NCBI GenBank assembly: GCA_024336345.1
Contig: JANFOG010000013.1
Coordinates: 434,001-498,000 of the forward strand
Source of the DNA: Mariannaea sp. PMI_226
Lineage: Eukaryota > Ascomycota > Sordariomycetes > Hypocreales > Nectriaceae
Direction: 5' to 3'
Length of the DNA stretch: 64,000 nucleotides
Of this stretch, positions 1 through 10,504 are shown piece after piece (positions within the stretch are counted from its first letter, which is position 1; the number at the start of each line of letters is the position of its first letter). The translations under genes were made by a program, and so were the position numbers. Below the pieces are notes generated by a model. The model searched no databases, was not told the origin of the DNA, and saw only the letters and a list, made by a program, of their open reading frames with translations.

Positions 1-397
1 ACTTGTCCTCATCGAAAACAATATAGTCTGCCAAGACTCCATCCTCGTCTGCCGCAAGCCAAGATCTCCCAGTCTCTCGACCGGTCAGGTTGGCAGTATC
101 TACAATGGGAGCCACCCTATCGCCAATAGCCAAGTATTTTACCTTGTCGCCGACACCAACAACCTCGCCAGCGGCGTCATTGCAGAGGATGCCATGAGGG
201 GTAACCGGCCAAGGATTGCCTCCGTTTGCGATATTGGCATCTCTGTAGTTCAGTGACACGGCATGAACCTTGACTAGGACAGCTGTTGGGAGAAGAGGTA
301 GTGGTAAAGGTTCTGTTACGAGTTTGATCTTAGGCGTACCAGCCGCGTAGTCGTCAGTGCGACGGTAGGCTCGTCGTGAGGTAACTTGTGCAGACAT
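1..397 (-). CDS. Zinc-type alcohol dehydrogenase / quinone oxidoreductase, N-terminal part
   Basis: Partial gene running off the left edge; the start codon is at 395-397 and 132 codons are present without an intron. The translation begins MSAQVTSRRAYRR and has the N-terminal GroES-like fold sequence of medium-chain dehydrogenases/reductases: a VKVHAVSLNYRD segment at about residues 47-58, then GDAAGEVV-like CNDAAGEVVGVGDKV near 77-90 and GDRVAP near 96. Those segments are typical of fungal zinc-type alcohol dehydrogenases that act on unknown alcohols or quinones with NAD(P)H. The Rossmann domain lies outside the window, so cofactor and substrate cannot be judged. It is transcribed away from the aconitase-X pseudogene, with about 1.7 kb between them. 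The family call is good; the substrate is unknown. Confidence 0.85.
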   Translation of the reverse strand, partial: MSAQVTSRRAYRRTDDYAAGTPKIKLVTEPLPLPLLPTAVLVKVHAVSLNYRDANIANGGNPWPVTPHGILCNDAAGEVVGVGDKVKYLAIGDRVAPIVDTANLTGRETGRSWLAADEDGVLADYIVFDEDK

Positions 398-2128
398 TTT
401 TTGGTTTTGTTGATAAGTAAAGATATTTAATCAAAGCTCTTCAAGTTTCGAGAATAAGTGAAAGAAGCGATCTATCCAAGTTTGAAATTCAACTATCTTA
501 TATATACATTGCCGGTAACTTTCCAATGCCAATCACATCCTAAACAAAACATCAAGTCTGTAGATCCAAAACTGATTTGTCAGAACCTCACTTCATCAGG
601 TGATTACTGAAGTCGAGTCTCGTACTCAAATGTAGCGACACCTAATATGAGAGCACAAGAGGGTGTGCCCGGGATCGCCTTCCGAGATGATTGATGCGGC
701 AGTTCCCAGGGGACAGCTTGCCTCATGGCATCCATGAAAATATAGGTAGTTGATAACTAAGTACCCATTGGATGCCCAAGAGCCCTGCACTTTGCCCTGG
801 CACAGTAGGATGCTCGCCCCGCATCGCCTCCCGACGAACAGTGTTGTTCGACATCATACCCGCAAAATTGGCCTATGACAAACCAAAACGATGGTGCTCA
901 AGAATACATCCGGCGCGAATAAAACGTCATAGAGCTGCATGCTATACAGAAATTAACTAACTAACTAACTGAACATGGTTGTGCTCTCATGCGTATTTCC
1001 GAAAGGAGAGGGTGGCTGCAATGGCAGCAGCTTACAAACTCGCAAACAAAAGGTGGGGTATTGTAACCAACCTCTCTGCCCACCATGCACTGCTTCTTAC
1101 ATAGCATATCCTGATTGCACGAATACAACCCCCGCCCCCCAATCAGGAAACACTGCTATTGTAATTCGACTTCAAATTGGAAGCCATTTAATTGGATTAC
1201 TACGCAGTCGTCGACTTCCGCTTATATTGTAACTGACCAGAGTTTCCGACTAGCAGGGATGGGAGGTTCGGATCGGGTTCCTCGGGACTCGAGACATACG
1301 CAAACTGATTCCCACCTGGTGATACATGTGCAACTAGATTGCCGCATCTGTATTTTTACTTGGATTTGAATTTAAAAGACCAAACACTTTTTGATGCGCG
1401 GTTTTTGCTACCTATAATTACTCCCTTGACACGTTCCAGCGTGTTCGAGATTAGAGCATGGACATCATCTCGACGTAGCAAATTAAGAGAACCAGTTGTA
1501 AGTGACTGTTTATTCTATTAGTATAACTTGAACAGATGCCGTTGGTGACGGCTTGTGGATCTCCAGCTATAGACCATCATCCAGAACAACATAGGTAGTA
1601 TGAGCACGACGCTAGAGGTATATCGTCTTAGATACAAAAATGAGAGAAAAAGTAGTTTCCCCGCCTTTTCTAAGTGCTAGGAGCTCCCAGCTCTTGAACA
1701 TTGCAACCCATCGCAATGGTTGATTGTTAAGCAGAGTGTAGCCAATGGTCACGTACTCGGCTTTCGCACCCGAGACACTGCTTCTATGTCGTGCATATAG
1801 TATGGTCTACCACATGCTAGCTTAGGTACTATCGGGTTGTTGTAGGGATTTTGGTCAAAATCCCGTCGGTCAAATCGTTGTTTTCTCCGATTGACAAATT
1901 GATTGATCCATCGGTTTAATATTCTCTCCAGTAATTTCTACGGTTATCTTGCCATTTCCCGTTAACTTCTTCACAATCTGTATATATCATAGAATCATAG
2001 TAGCAGATACTCCATGCTCTTTTTCATTGCATTCCCATTTCTCGGGCCTGAGCCATATCTACATCATTGCTAGCTTTGTTTTACCTTCAAACTACACTGG
2101 AACACTGGCACATTTCGATACGGCCGAC
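398..2128. other. Intergenic region between divergent genes
   Basis: Spacer of 1.7 kb between the dehydrogenase start and the aconitase-X start. Short open frames occur (for example around 772-1521), but none has recognisable protein-like sequence. Runs of C near 1128-1140 resemble binding sites for GC-box regulators, which is a weak observation. No RNA gene or transposon end was seen. Confidence 0.6.
953..971. repeat. (TAAC)n microsatellite
   Basis: Four to five copies of a TAAC/CTAA tetranucleotide in the intergenic spacer. This is simple sequence with no evident function. Confidence 0.8.
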
Positions 2129-3906
2129 ATGAAATCGGAAAATCGAACCATCTTTGATGGCCACTCCTATGTCACCGGCGACGCCTCCGGCACTGTATTA
2201 CCCGCCTACCTCGAACTCAGCTTTTGGGGAGGTGTTAACCCGAAAACTGGCGAAGTCATAGATCGTTTCCACCCTCTGAGCGGTTGTCTGTTGAAAGACA
2301 CCATCTTAGCCATTCCTGGAGGCAGAGGATCATGCGGTGGAAGCGTCATCATGATGGAGCTGATCCTCAATGGCTTAGGTCCCAAGGCCCTTATTTTCGA
2401 GCGGCCCGAGGAGATTATTACACTAGGAGTTATGGTTGCTGAAGAATTCTTTGGAAAGACAGTCCCTGTACTCTCGTTGAAGCCAAAAGACTTTCGCGAA
2501 GTCCTAGGCTGGAAAGGGAAAACAGCTCACCTCTGGAAAGGTCAAATTTCGGATAGACCCTTTGAGGTAGACGCTGCAGATGCGGCTATTGCAAACTCCG
2601 GAGGCGACCGCGACACTTTCAGGGTCCAGCTCTCGGATCTTGACCGGGAGATACTGAGCGGGGACCATGGCAGAGCGGCCAATATATCCATGAAAGTAAT
2701 CATCCGGTTGGCTGAGATGATGGAAGCCACAGAGTTGATAGATGTCAGCCAAGCCCATGCAGATGGTGCCTGGTATGGCCCCGGGTCAGTTGCCTTTGGC
2801 ACAAGACTTCGTGACTGGGGCGGCAAATTCAGAGTTCCAACAACTATTAATGCTATCAATGTCGACCAGAAACGATGGAAGGCCCTCGGAGTCGATATGG
2901 AATATGGTACGGCTTGCGACGAACTAGCTGAGGCTTTCGTTGACATGGGCGCCACAAGATCATTCACCTGTGCCCCCTATCTACTCGAAACTGCCCCAAA
3001 GCTAGGTGACAGGATAGCATGGGGAGAATCTAATGCTGTTATCTATGCCAACAGTGTTCTTGGTGCAAGGACTCTGAAAAATCCGAACATGCTCGAGGTC
3101 CTTATTGCATTGACAGGGCGCGCACCAAAGTCAGGGCATATGTAGATAAGAATCGCCTCGCCTCCGTATGGATTAGAGTACAACCGCCCGAGGACATGGA
3201 TGATTCATTTTGGCATATCTTGGGCTACAGCCTGGGAGCCCTTGCAAACACCCGCACCCCCGTTATTACTGGACTAGAGCATCTGAAACCCTCCAACGAC
3301 GACTTTAAGGCATTTTCAGCAGCATTTGCAACCGCTTCTAGCGCCCCAATGTTTCATATGGTCAACCTCACACCAGAGGCTCCCACGCTTGAAGCGGCGT
3401 GCCCTGAAGCCTTGGTGCCTGAAGCAATTGATTTTCACTGGCGCGAATTAGAGGCGTGTTGGGACGAATTCAACCAAGGATCCTCCCTTCGGCAAGTTGA
3501 TCTGATCTCTCTGGGGAACCCACACTTCTCTTTCTAGGAGATGAAGAAGTTGGCAGAGCTATGCAGAGGGAGGACCAAATCCAAGGACGTGAGTGTAGTC
3601 ATAACATGCGGTCGTGCTCAGTATGGCCTTGCCAAGCAGGCAGGCCATGTCGAGATTCTCGACAGGTTTGGAGTCCAGTTTCTTACAGATACTTGCTGGT
3701 GTTCTATCGAGGATCCGGTTATTCCCAAGTCCGCTCGGGTAATCATGACTAACTCGGGCAAATACATTCACTACGGACCCGGGCTTACGGGCAGACAATT
3801 CTGTTTTGGTAGTCTCAATATGTGTGTTGAAGCCGCCTGTTCTGGGCAGAGTACTGGAAAGCCACCTGCATGGTTGGTAAAGACTGAACGCAACAACATA
3901 TTATAA
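2129..3906 (+). pseudogene. Aconitase-X type cis-3-hydroxy-L-proline dehydratase, disrupted
   Basis: The fused fungal AcnX layout is visible. A small swivel domain (DUF126) comes first, with GDASGTVLPAYLELSFWGG and PGGRGSCGGS. The large DUF521 domain follows, with VSQAHADGAWYG, TCAPYLLE and GESNAVIYANSVLGART. The family dehydrates cis-3-hydroxy-L-proline in proline-analogue catabolism. The start at 2129 is chosen because the 60 codons upstream in the same frame are not protein-like. Two lesions break it. Around 3130-3145 the frame shifts (one base missing, or two gained): the first frame stops at 3143-3145, while conserved sequence continues in another frame from 3133 (RAYVDKNRLASVWIRVQPPE). 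An in-frame TAG at 3535-3537 then falls inside the conserved SLGNPHFS..E region, after which the same frame continues to TAA at 3906. No intron can explain either lesion. A sequencing error could explain one of them; two make a pseudogene more likely. Confidence 0.85.
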
Positions 3907-4978
3907 GCAGGTTCGCTTTAAAAACGGATAATTTCGGAGTCTATCACAATATGAATATTTTGGGTTCTACGACTCAGAGGGGGTGCAGCCAGAGCTCCGA
4001 AACGAGAGTCTCGCAACTCTCCACTGGGAAATGCTCCGTATTTGACCACAAGCATCCTCGTGTGTAAGAGTTATACGTAGTGGTAATCAAAATCAATGAT
4101 GGATGATTTGTTCACTTGTGGACAATCGTGATTACATCTGGACATATGTAGCTAGTTTGCAAACCATTGTCATTGCCGATAGAGTGTGTCCTTATCTACT
4201 CAGTGATTCACGCAAGCTGGTGGTTACCGCAATGTAGATTTTCATTGTCAGACATAACATCCTGCTATTTTCCCTAATGATAAGTGTAATCCCTCAAATC
4301 ACCTACCCACGTGAACACATCGCAACCTTGCGAATCGATCAGACCACTACACTGTTGGGTGTTGTTGCTGCTATACAAACATTACACTTTGCATAGCAGA
4401 GCCTCTACAAGGGAAAGTCTCTACAGGGGAAAATCGAATATCTCACCCGTCCGGCAAGTTGAAGGAAGTCTTCTAACATATACTCGACCGTTCACGCCCC
4501 GTCGCGGGCCCGTTAAATCAGATTGCCTTACGGTCAAAAAAGGTGTGTCAATACTCATATTCGAAACTAGCTTCCAACAAGCTTAGTTTGATTCATCTGG
4601 GGTCAGGGAGTTGCTGTTACTCAACGATCAATTTATTTCATCTATGAACACTCAAATATGTTTCGGGAAATTATGATGAAAAAAGCTACCTTAACTAACC
4701 TCGCTTAGAAAATACTTATTTTGATTTAATTAGTACTAGTCTTGGCTATTCTATTCATAACTTAGTAAATCTAACATTCCTCCCTATACTGAGCTTTCAA
4801 GAATGACCTTCCTTGTGTAGATCCAAGCTAGGATAAGAATTGCAAATTTCAAAATAAAGGGCGACCCTTAATTTTAATTATTAAGTTGTTAACCTAAGGG
4901 ATTAAGTATTGTGTATGTATATACTTACTCTCAGGCCTAGTATATTTTGCGCCGTTTTTGTAGTGAAACTAGGGAGTG
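3907..4978. other. Intergenic, AT-rich in its right half
   Basis: No protein-like frame was found. The stretch from about 4620 to 4960 is rich in TA steps and A/T runs, as seen in old, point-mutated repeats, but no terminal repeat or transposase motif could be recognised. Confidence 0.5.
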
Positions 4979-5240
4979 TTAAGGCAAGCAGCCCATATCA
5001 TTCTCCCCATCACCGTTGTTGGCCAAGTGTGATCCTAGATAATCAACTATAGCCAATGGCAAAGGACGATCAAGACCAACTGTTAGAACTCTGTCTGGTG
5101 ACGATCCCCATTGCGTAGGTAGTCAGGGATATTGTTGATATATTTGATGTAGGCAAAATATGGTGGGAACTCAAGTACCGCGGGTGGTCCAACGTCTGAT
5201 TTGCTGGCATCCTTGGTTGGCACAAAAAATTTGCCTTAGC
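4979..5240 (-). pseudogene. Short coding-like relic, family unknown
   Basis: Reading leftward from about 5240, one frame gives a protein-like stretch of about 50 residues (including VGPPAVLEFPPYFAYIKYI and NNIPDYLRNGDRHQTEF) ending at a stop at 5083-5085. A second frame beginning at about 5083 continues with about 34 residues (TVGLDRPLPLAIVDYLGSHL then ANNGDGENDMGCLP) to a stop at 4979-4981. The composition looks like real protein, unlike the surrounding DNA, and the join again needs a one-base shift. I do not recognise the family. No start codon or complete gene structure is visible. It may be the remnant of a larger decayed gene. Confidence 0.3.
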
Positions 5241-5992
5241 ACACTCAAAAGGATGGACTTTTGTTTCATTTGTTTCGTACTATACGCGTTTGCTTTTATT
5301 GGCTATTAATTCTGAGCTAGCTCTAACTCCCAGGTTATAACGCAACTACTAATTAATACTCTATATATTTTAAGCTACTGTCTAAATGGACTACTGATAC
5401 ATCTAACTTGGCATATAACAAGTTAAATTCTTTCTGTTGGAAAATTGTTGCAAGAATAACGGTGATCCTTCAGTCAATTGCATCTTCCGGCGAGGCTCGT
5501 CACAATAGCTCATCTCTTTACATCCAGTATCATTATTGCTGCGTTCATGAGAAGTTCCAGCTTTCCCTAGTGATCCCGTCCCGCTCCAAATGACTTAATA
5601 GTTTAAGGTGGTTGAAAGAAGAACGGCAAGCATTGATTCAGAGCTGAGCATCAAGACATGTCTAGACCAGGCTCATCTTAGGAAGGAAAAAGCATGCTGA
5701 GTGCGTCACAAACTGCTATAGCCCTTCGAACCACTTGAAAGCGGAAAAAAGATTGCAGAGCACGCTCCCTCCAAAACCTGAAAGATATGTGATGAGATAT
5801 TTCTTAAGTATGGGAATGGGAGGTTCGAGGATATATATTCTCAAAAAGAGGAAGCGAATGTGTCACACTCGTAGAGTAATTGGACTTCGTAACACTAAAA
5901 GCTTGTCAAGCAGTGTTATTTTCCAAATAGGCAAAAATAACTGTATAAGACCAGACCATCCGAGCTACAAAGAGTCAAGGATGTCTCTGAGC
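5241..5992. other. Intergenic
   Basis: Nothing supportable. AT-rich to about 5420, then mixed sequence leading to the 3' end of the STAND-type gene on the minus strand. Confidence 0.5.
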
Positions 5993-7260
5993 TCAGTGAA
6001 TGTCATCCCCCATGGCAGAATCAGTATCGTCCATTCCATCCCTAGGACTATCAACGGAGAGTTGATTCTCAGACATGGTAACCTGCCTCGGAGCTCCCAC
6101 TGTTCCATGAGTCCCATTGCCAAGGGCATTTGCATGCTCAATTGCGCCATGTTGTCCGTAGTAAATCCCTGGTGGCCCATGCCCAGGGGCATTTACATGG
6201 TGGATTGCTCCCGGCTGGCCGTACGGCCATGACGGAATCAGCCATGCTTGAGGGAGCTCTCTGCTCATAGATTGTTGAGGCATAGGCGGTGACTGTGGCC
6301 ACTGGCCTTCGCGTGTCACCTGGATTGTTTCGTTTCTTGCATTTAAAACTTGAGCTAGGTTACCTGCCTGGATGGGGCCGTTGACTTGAATGCTTTCATT
6401 GTGTGACTTATTGTGTTCAATTGTTAGGTCAAAATTCGGACTAATATTTTGCCACCCATCGTCGATAAACCCGTTAATCTGAAGCGCCTGATCTGTGGTA
6501 AGGTTATTTGCGACTCGAATTGTGCCTTGGCTTGAAGTCAGTATCGTCAAGGCGATGCCAGTAAATCGCGATCTCACCCAATTCTTTGCTTGCGTCGTCT
6601 TCATCTGACTCATGCAAGAGGAGGCATTCGTATTCTTCCTTGGTAAGGTAAATCATTCCATTCCCTAGACAGGAAGTCAGATCAAGTCTCGAATGATGAT
6701 AGAGAATAAATGGGACACCCACCATCTGGCTTCTTGCCTTGCAGCACCTCCGCGATCTTGAGTCCCTTTCCCTTCCCAAGCTTCATCTCGACAGCTTCAT
6801 TGACCTTGTGGAGAATAACGCTGTTTACGAAATGGTTCTGCTTCTCCTGATCTTTTCCCACGGTTAGACCGACATGGGCCACTTGGATCTGAAGGATAAG
6901 GGTGGCCTTGAGCGTCATGAGTTCTGCAACCATCTTGTTGGTACGTTCCAGCTCTCCAGGACCACTCATGAACTGATAGGCCATTTGACGAAATGAATGC
7001 CCTGTGCTCGACTTCTTCTTGACGCTTAGGACATGAAGCTCCAGCTCTTGAGCGTGCTTGAGCATGTTGTTCAAGGACTTGAGGACGCCTTTGGTCCAAA
7101 GATCCTCCAGCGCCTGCACAAGTTTGATAACCTCCGTAGTACTGGAGAGGTCCTGACACAGAAATTCCAACCTTTTGTTTCCATTTTTATGATTGTCGAT
7201 GGCCGCAGTAACTCTATGGATCAGTCTGAGGGACTGGTCAATAGTAGCAGTGGCTGCCAT
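5993..7260 (-). pseudogene. STAND/NACHT-type N-terminal domain protein with NG repeats, frameshifted
   Basis: Exon 1 is 7260-6723 and exon 2 starts at 6664 (58-nt intron, GTGGGT...CTAG). Exon 1 encodes a helical domain (LCQDLSSTTEVIKLVQALED ... LILQIQVAHVGL ... EVLQGKKPDG) like the N-terminal region of fungal NACHT/STAND incompatibility proteins. Exon 2 continues GNGMIYLTKEEYECLL ... IAIYWHRLDDTDFKP and then hits a stop at 6504-6506. The family-like continuation (GTIRVANN ... QINGFIDDGW) lies in another frame that runs to a stop at 5993. The shift falls at the 6524-6530 run, where one base appears to be extra. An alternative 47-nt intron with an AAG acceptor restores the wrong frame. The tail holds NG-type pseudo-repeats and a 63-bp tandem repeat. 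No NACHT NTPase domain follows. It is divergent from the gene at 8203. It could be functional if the shift is a sequencing error. Confidence 0.6.
6101..6223 (-). repeat. Two tandem coding repeats, 63-bp period
   Basis: On the minus strand, 6223-6164 and 6160-6101 are two clearly related 60-nt units separated by one codon. They encode YGQPGAIHHVNAPGHGPPGI and YGQHGAIEHANALGNGTHGT. They lie in the C-terminal tail of the STAND-type gene. The DNA similarity indicates a fairly recent internal duplication. Confidence 0.8.
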
Positions 7261-8202
7261 AGTAGCACCGACGGGATCAATCTATAAGCCAGGCTATGTT
7301 AGTTGGTTCTGTTGGTAATAAAGTGTATTTAGCATTTTATCACACCATGTTTGAGGTTCTTCGATCGTGTGGAAATATTACTGGCTTGTTACAACCCGGA
7401 GATACGAGCAGACCAGCGATGGGACAGACTGCAAGGCGGATTTCGGAGGGAACGCCAGAACAATCAACCAGGCTCTGGAACCGCTCAAATTACATTTCCT
7501 ACTCAGCCTCAATTGGAATGACTACGTGCGGCTCAACTCATTTCGTGCTGCTGGTCTGACAGTCGCCGTTGCAACGGAGTGAGGGAATTTGCGTCCTCCA
7601 CCATGGCATGCATGAAGGGTGCCAACATGTTAGTTCTTCCTTCAGCCGCATCCAAGATTCTGTAGTTCCTCGTCAGCTGATTACTTTGGTGATCTTTGTT
7701 TGGGAAGCTATAGGCGAACGAGGACACCCACTCAACTGTGGGCTGTTGTTTCTGGCACAGTAGCTGCAACCCATGCAGATGATGCTGACCTCGCGCCGGT
7801 GGGATGCTGCTTTGGTACGGCGTGAGCGGAAGTCATGTACACTGTGTGCACTTTTATTTCAAAAGTGTGTGCGCAAGTAATGCAGTTGGTTCACAGTGGG
7901 AGCCAGTCAGAAGTGAGTGTCATAATCTGGCCTGCTTGACCGGCGTGGGGAAACATTGGTTAGGGGAGCATTGGGACTGGAGCTGCTGAGGACTAGATAC
8001 TGTCAGCCTGTTGAAGTTGAGCCTCATCTGACTGACACCCCAGAATCTTCGACGGCATCCGGGTCGAGCAATGCCCACCCGATATCTTGTCCGCCCATCT
8101 CTCCAACCGGTTACTGTCGCACGCCAACGTGGTGCCTACCTAATTTGTCCTCACCGTCCCTGGTGAAACATCTTTGCAAATCAACTTTCTTAACTTAATA
8201 CA
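7261..8202. promoter_or_regulatory. Shared region between two divergent STAND-like genes
   Basis: A spacer of 942 bp separates two start codons facing away from each other, so it must hold both promoters. Several short frames are present, but none is protein-like. No specific operator could be recognised. Confidence 0.5.
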
Positions 8203-10135
8203 ATGAGCTCAACGGCGTTCTCGCATAATGCGGCTGCAAATCAGGCAAATCATTCCTCATCCCAAATCAATGGCAACATTGGGCACCAAATGAGGATTCA
8301 TAATGCTTACTTCCACGGTTCAAGAGGCTCTCCCATTGAGAGCCCATCCCCAGTCTCACCTTCAGATACGGGTAGTTTTTACTTTGGACCGATCCCGACT
8401 CTTGAAGAGGGCCAGAACAGTGATGGTGAATCCGAACCGATCGGCAGGCCGCGTCCGACCATCAAGAGGGAGGATGTCGAATATATTAGCAACATGAGCA
8501 TCAAAATACTCCAGGAATATAAGACAATACTGAGGCGAACTGCTCGTGTAAAGGCAAAGCGTATCCGGAAACTAAGACAGAAGGCAATGGATCAGATATT
8601 ACGCATTAATTCTCATGTCAAGGACATAAAAAAATGGTCCAAATTCCCAGCAAACCCTCAGCACGACAATTCCACAACTCTTGTCTTACAAGAGACAACA
8701 CTCGATTCCAGTGTGATCCAAAGAACAGACGATCTCAAAAGCAAACTTGGAGACATATGCGGTAAGCTCAACGCTGCCGTCAAAGTCGTGGCACGGATTC
8801 ACAAGCGAAGTAAAGTAGGTCTGGTCGGAAAACCGAATGATTGAATAACCTCAGATACTGATACATTGCTGCTAGGACCGCAGAGGAGAACATCCCATCA
8901 AATGTTCCGAGCTCATCGAAGACTTCTTCAGCGACCTTGTTGAAGATATTGAGCTTGACATTGCCGCTATCGAGAGCCAGGTCTACCAGCTCTCTGTCTG
9001 TCACTCGCCCTTTGAAACAAAAAATGGTTTTGATCAGCTCTACGTCTCCAGTTCGGCCAGTCGGACGCTCTACCGTCACTTGTGTCAGGCCTGCCCTCTG
9101 AGCGGCCAGGTGCAAGGGCATGGTCATACAGCTCTCGTTGGCCTTGTACCAGTGCCAGAGAAGGAGCCGTTTTGCATTGCTCCAGATCAGGTCGCACGGA
9201 CCGGTCATCACGTTGCCATTGAATCAACCTTCCACAAGGGAGACTACATCTGGTTTGAGGCTCACTCTAGGTTGCTTCTCCCGGGAAGCGACAACGAGGC
9301 CGTCTACTCTCCCTCGTCACCTCAGTCGGCGGTGATTGACGGACTGCGGAAACGGTCGCGTCGTGACTCCGGATACTCTTCTGCCTCTGGTTCCACCTCC
9401 AGAGAGCAAATTCAATTAGCACAGAGAAGGCTGGGGAGTAGCGACTTTTGCCGCATCCAAGTGTGTCCCGGGAGCCTTGCGCAAGGCAGTGATCGCCTGG
9501 CCATGTGTATTGGTGATGATCAGGAAAGCGGCCACCAAATCCTTTACTTGGATGAGACTAAGAGACCTAAAACGAGCTGCGAGCCTCTGAATCTCGCCAA
9601 AATTATCCAACAGTGGAACGAGACACCATCTCAGCGTGATTCCATTCTCGTCAGGCGTAGCAAGAAGCTTCGAGACGATCGGTTCAAACTGGCCTTGAAG
9701 ATCGCCGAGGCAACTCTGCTATACGGATGGATGGAATGGCTCGGTGATGCATGGGGCATCCGCGATATAGAATTCTACCCCGTCGAATCGGAAAGGATGC
9801 CGTTTCTACGTGCCCAGATGTTCAATTATGGCTGCGGTAGGTTGGAGAGGTTCATGTTCAACCTTGGCTTTGTACTCCTCCAGCTTGGGCTTTGGGAGCA
9901 GCTTCGTCCTTGCATGCCGGGGCCAATGTACGACACCGAACTAGGGAAGGAATTAAACCGTCTCGGTACTGAGACAGGTACTGCATTCCAAGAAGCCGTG
10001 CGCTACTGCATGTGGTTTGCCAGATCTAGTGATGGTGATCTAGAAGATAACGATATCTTTCAGGTGACATTCTACCTGAAGGTCATTAGCCCGTTGAGGG
10101 AGATGGCCATGAGGATGGACAACCCCGAATGCTGA
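8203..10135 (+). CDS. DUF7580-like fungal protein, possible incompatibility/prion-type family
   Basis: Two exons, 8203-8814 and 8876-10135, joined by a phase-0 61-nt intron (GTAGGT...GCTAG), give 623 residues. The N-terminal 40 residues are rich in N, S and H and contain QINGNIG and RIHNAYFHG. A Pro/Ser-rich linker and a basic helical region (about 85-210) follow. The C-terminal half carries LALKIAEATLLYGWMEWLG and a following DIEFYP element. That part resembles the DUF7580 region of fungal proteins often linked to HeLo/prion-type domains (LxLALKLA ... LHSTPWL ... W). The frame is intact across the splice. It is transcribed divergently from the disrupted STAND-type gene. A role in nonself recognition is inference from family and neighbourhood only. 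Confidence 0.7.
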
Positions 10136-10504
10136 GTGTCTGGAAAGCCGGGGACGGCCGCCGACACTGATTCTGAGTTGTTGAGTTTTGAGCAAGATAC
10201 TTCGGAGTTGTGGGCTTGTCTAAGGAACTCTGTAATATTTAGCTTGGTTAATTACTTTCTATCTTTTCATCAAGATGAGTGATCTTCGATTTGCATTTGA
10301 CAGGCCTCACGATTTCTGTGTCTTCATTTGCATGAGGGATTGTAGATTGAAGAGGTCGAGAGCGTGGAGACCAGATTATATCGGCTCTAACTAGCTCGCT
10401 AGTCCCGTTACAATGCAATATTCTGAGATTGCTTCCCGGCACAAGTCAATAGACATATAACTCACTTCACAGGCCCAATCTTTCTATTTCTAGAGAGTAA
10501 TGAA
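10136..10504. other. Spacer, possibly including an extra 3' exon
   Basis: The 3' ends of two convergent genes face each other here. A minus-strand frame at 10248-10442 (SNLRILHCNGTSELVRADI...) looks somewhat protein-like and may be an additional exon of the gene ending at 10505, but no splice pair joining them in frame could be fixed. Confidence 0.3.

Noticed and set aside
1949..2128. 60-codon N-terminal extension of the aconitase-X gene
   Set aside because: Not similar to the family start; the domain begins just after the ATG at 2129.
2542..2967. 141-codon minus-strand frame
   Set aside because: Antisense shadow of the aconitase-X coding region.
3496..3537. Intron removing the in-frame TAG of the aconitase-X gene (GTTGAT...TTTCTAG)
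   Set aside because: It would be only about 41 nt, not a multiple of three, and would delete the conserved SLGNPHFS motif.
4311..4586. 91-codon plus-strand frame
   Set aside because: No recognisable sequence or conserved composition; lies in a decayed AT-rich spacer.
4620..4960. Degenerate transposon
   Set aside because: AT-rich and TA-rich like mutated repeats, but no terminal repeats, target duplication or transposase sequence could be seen.
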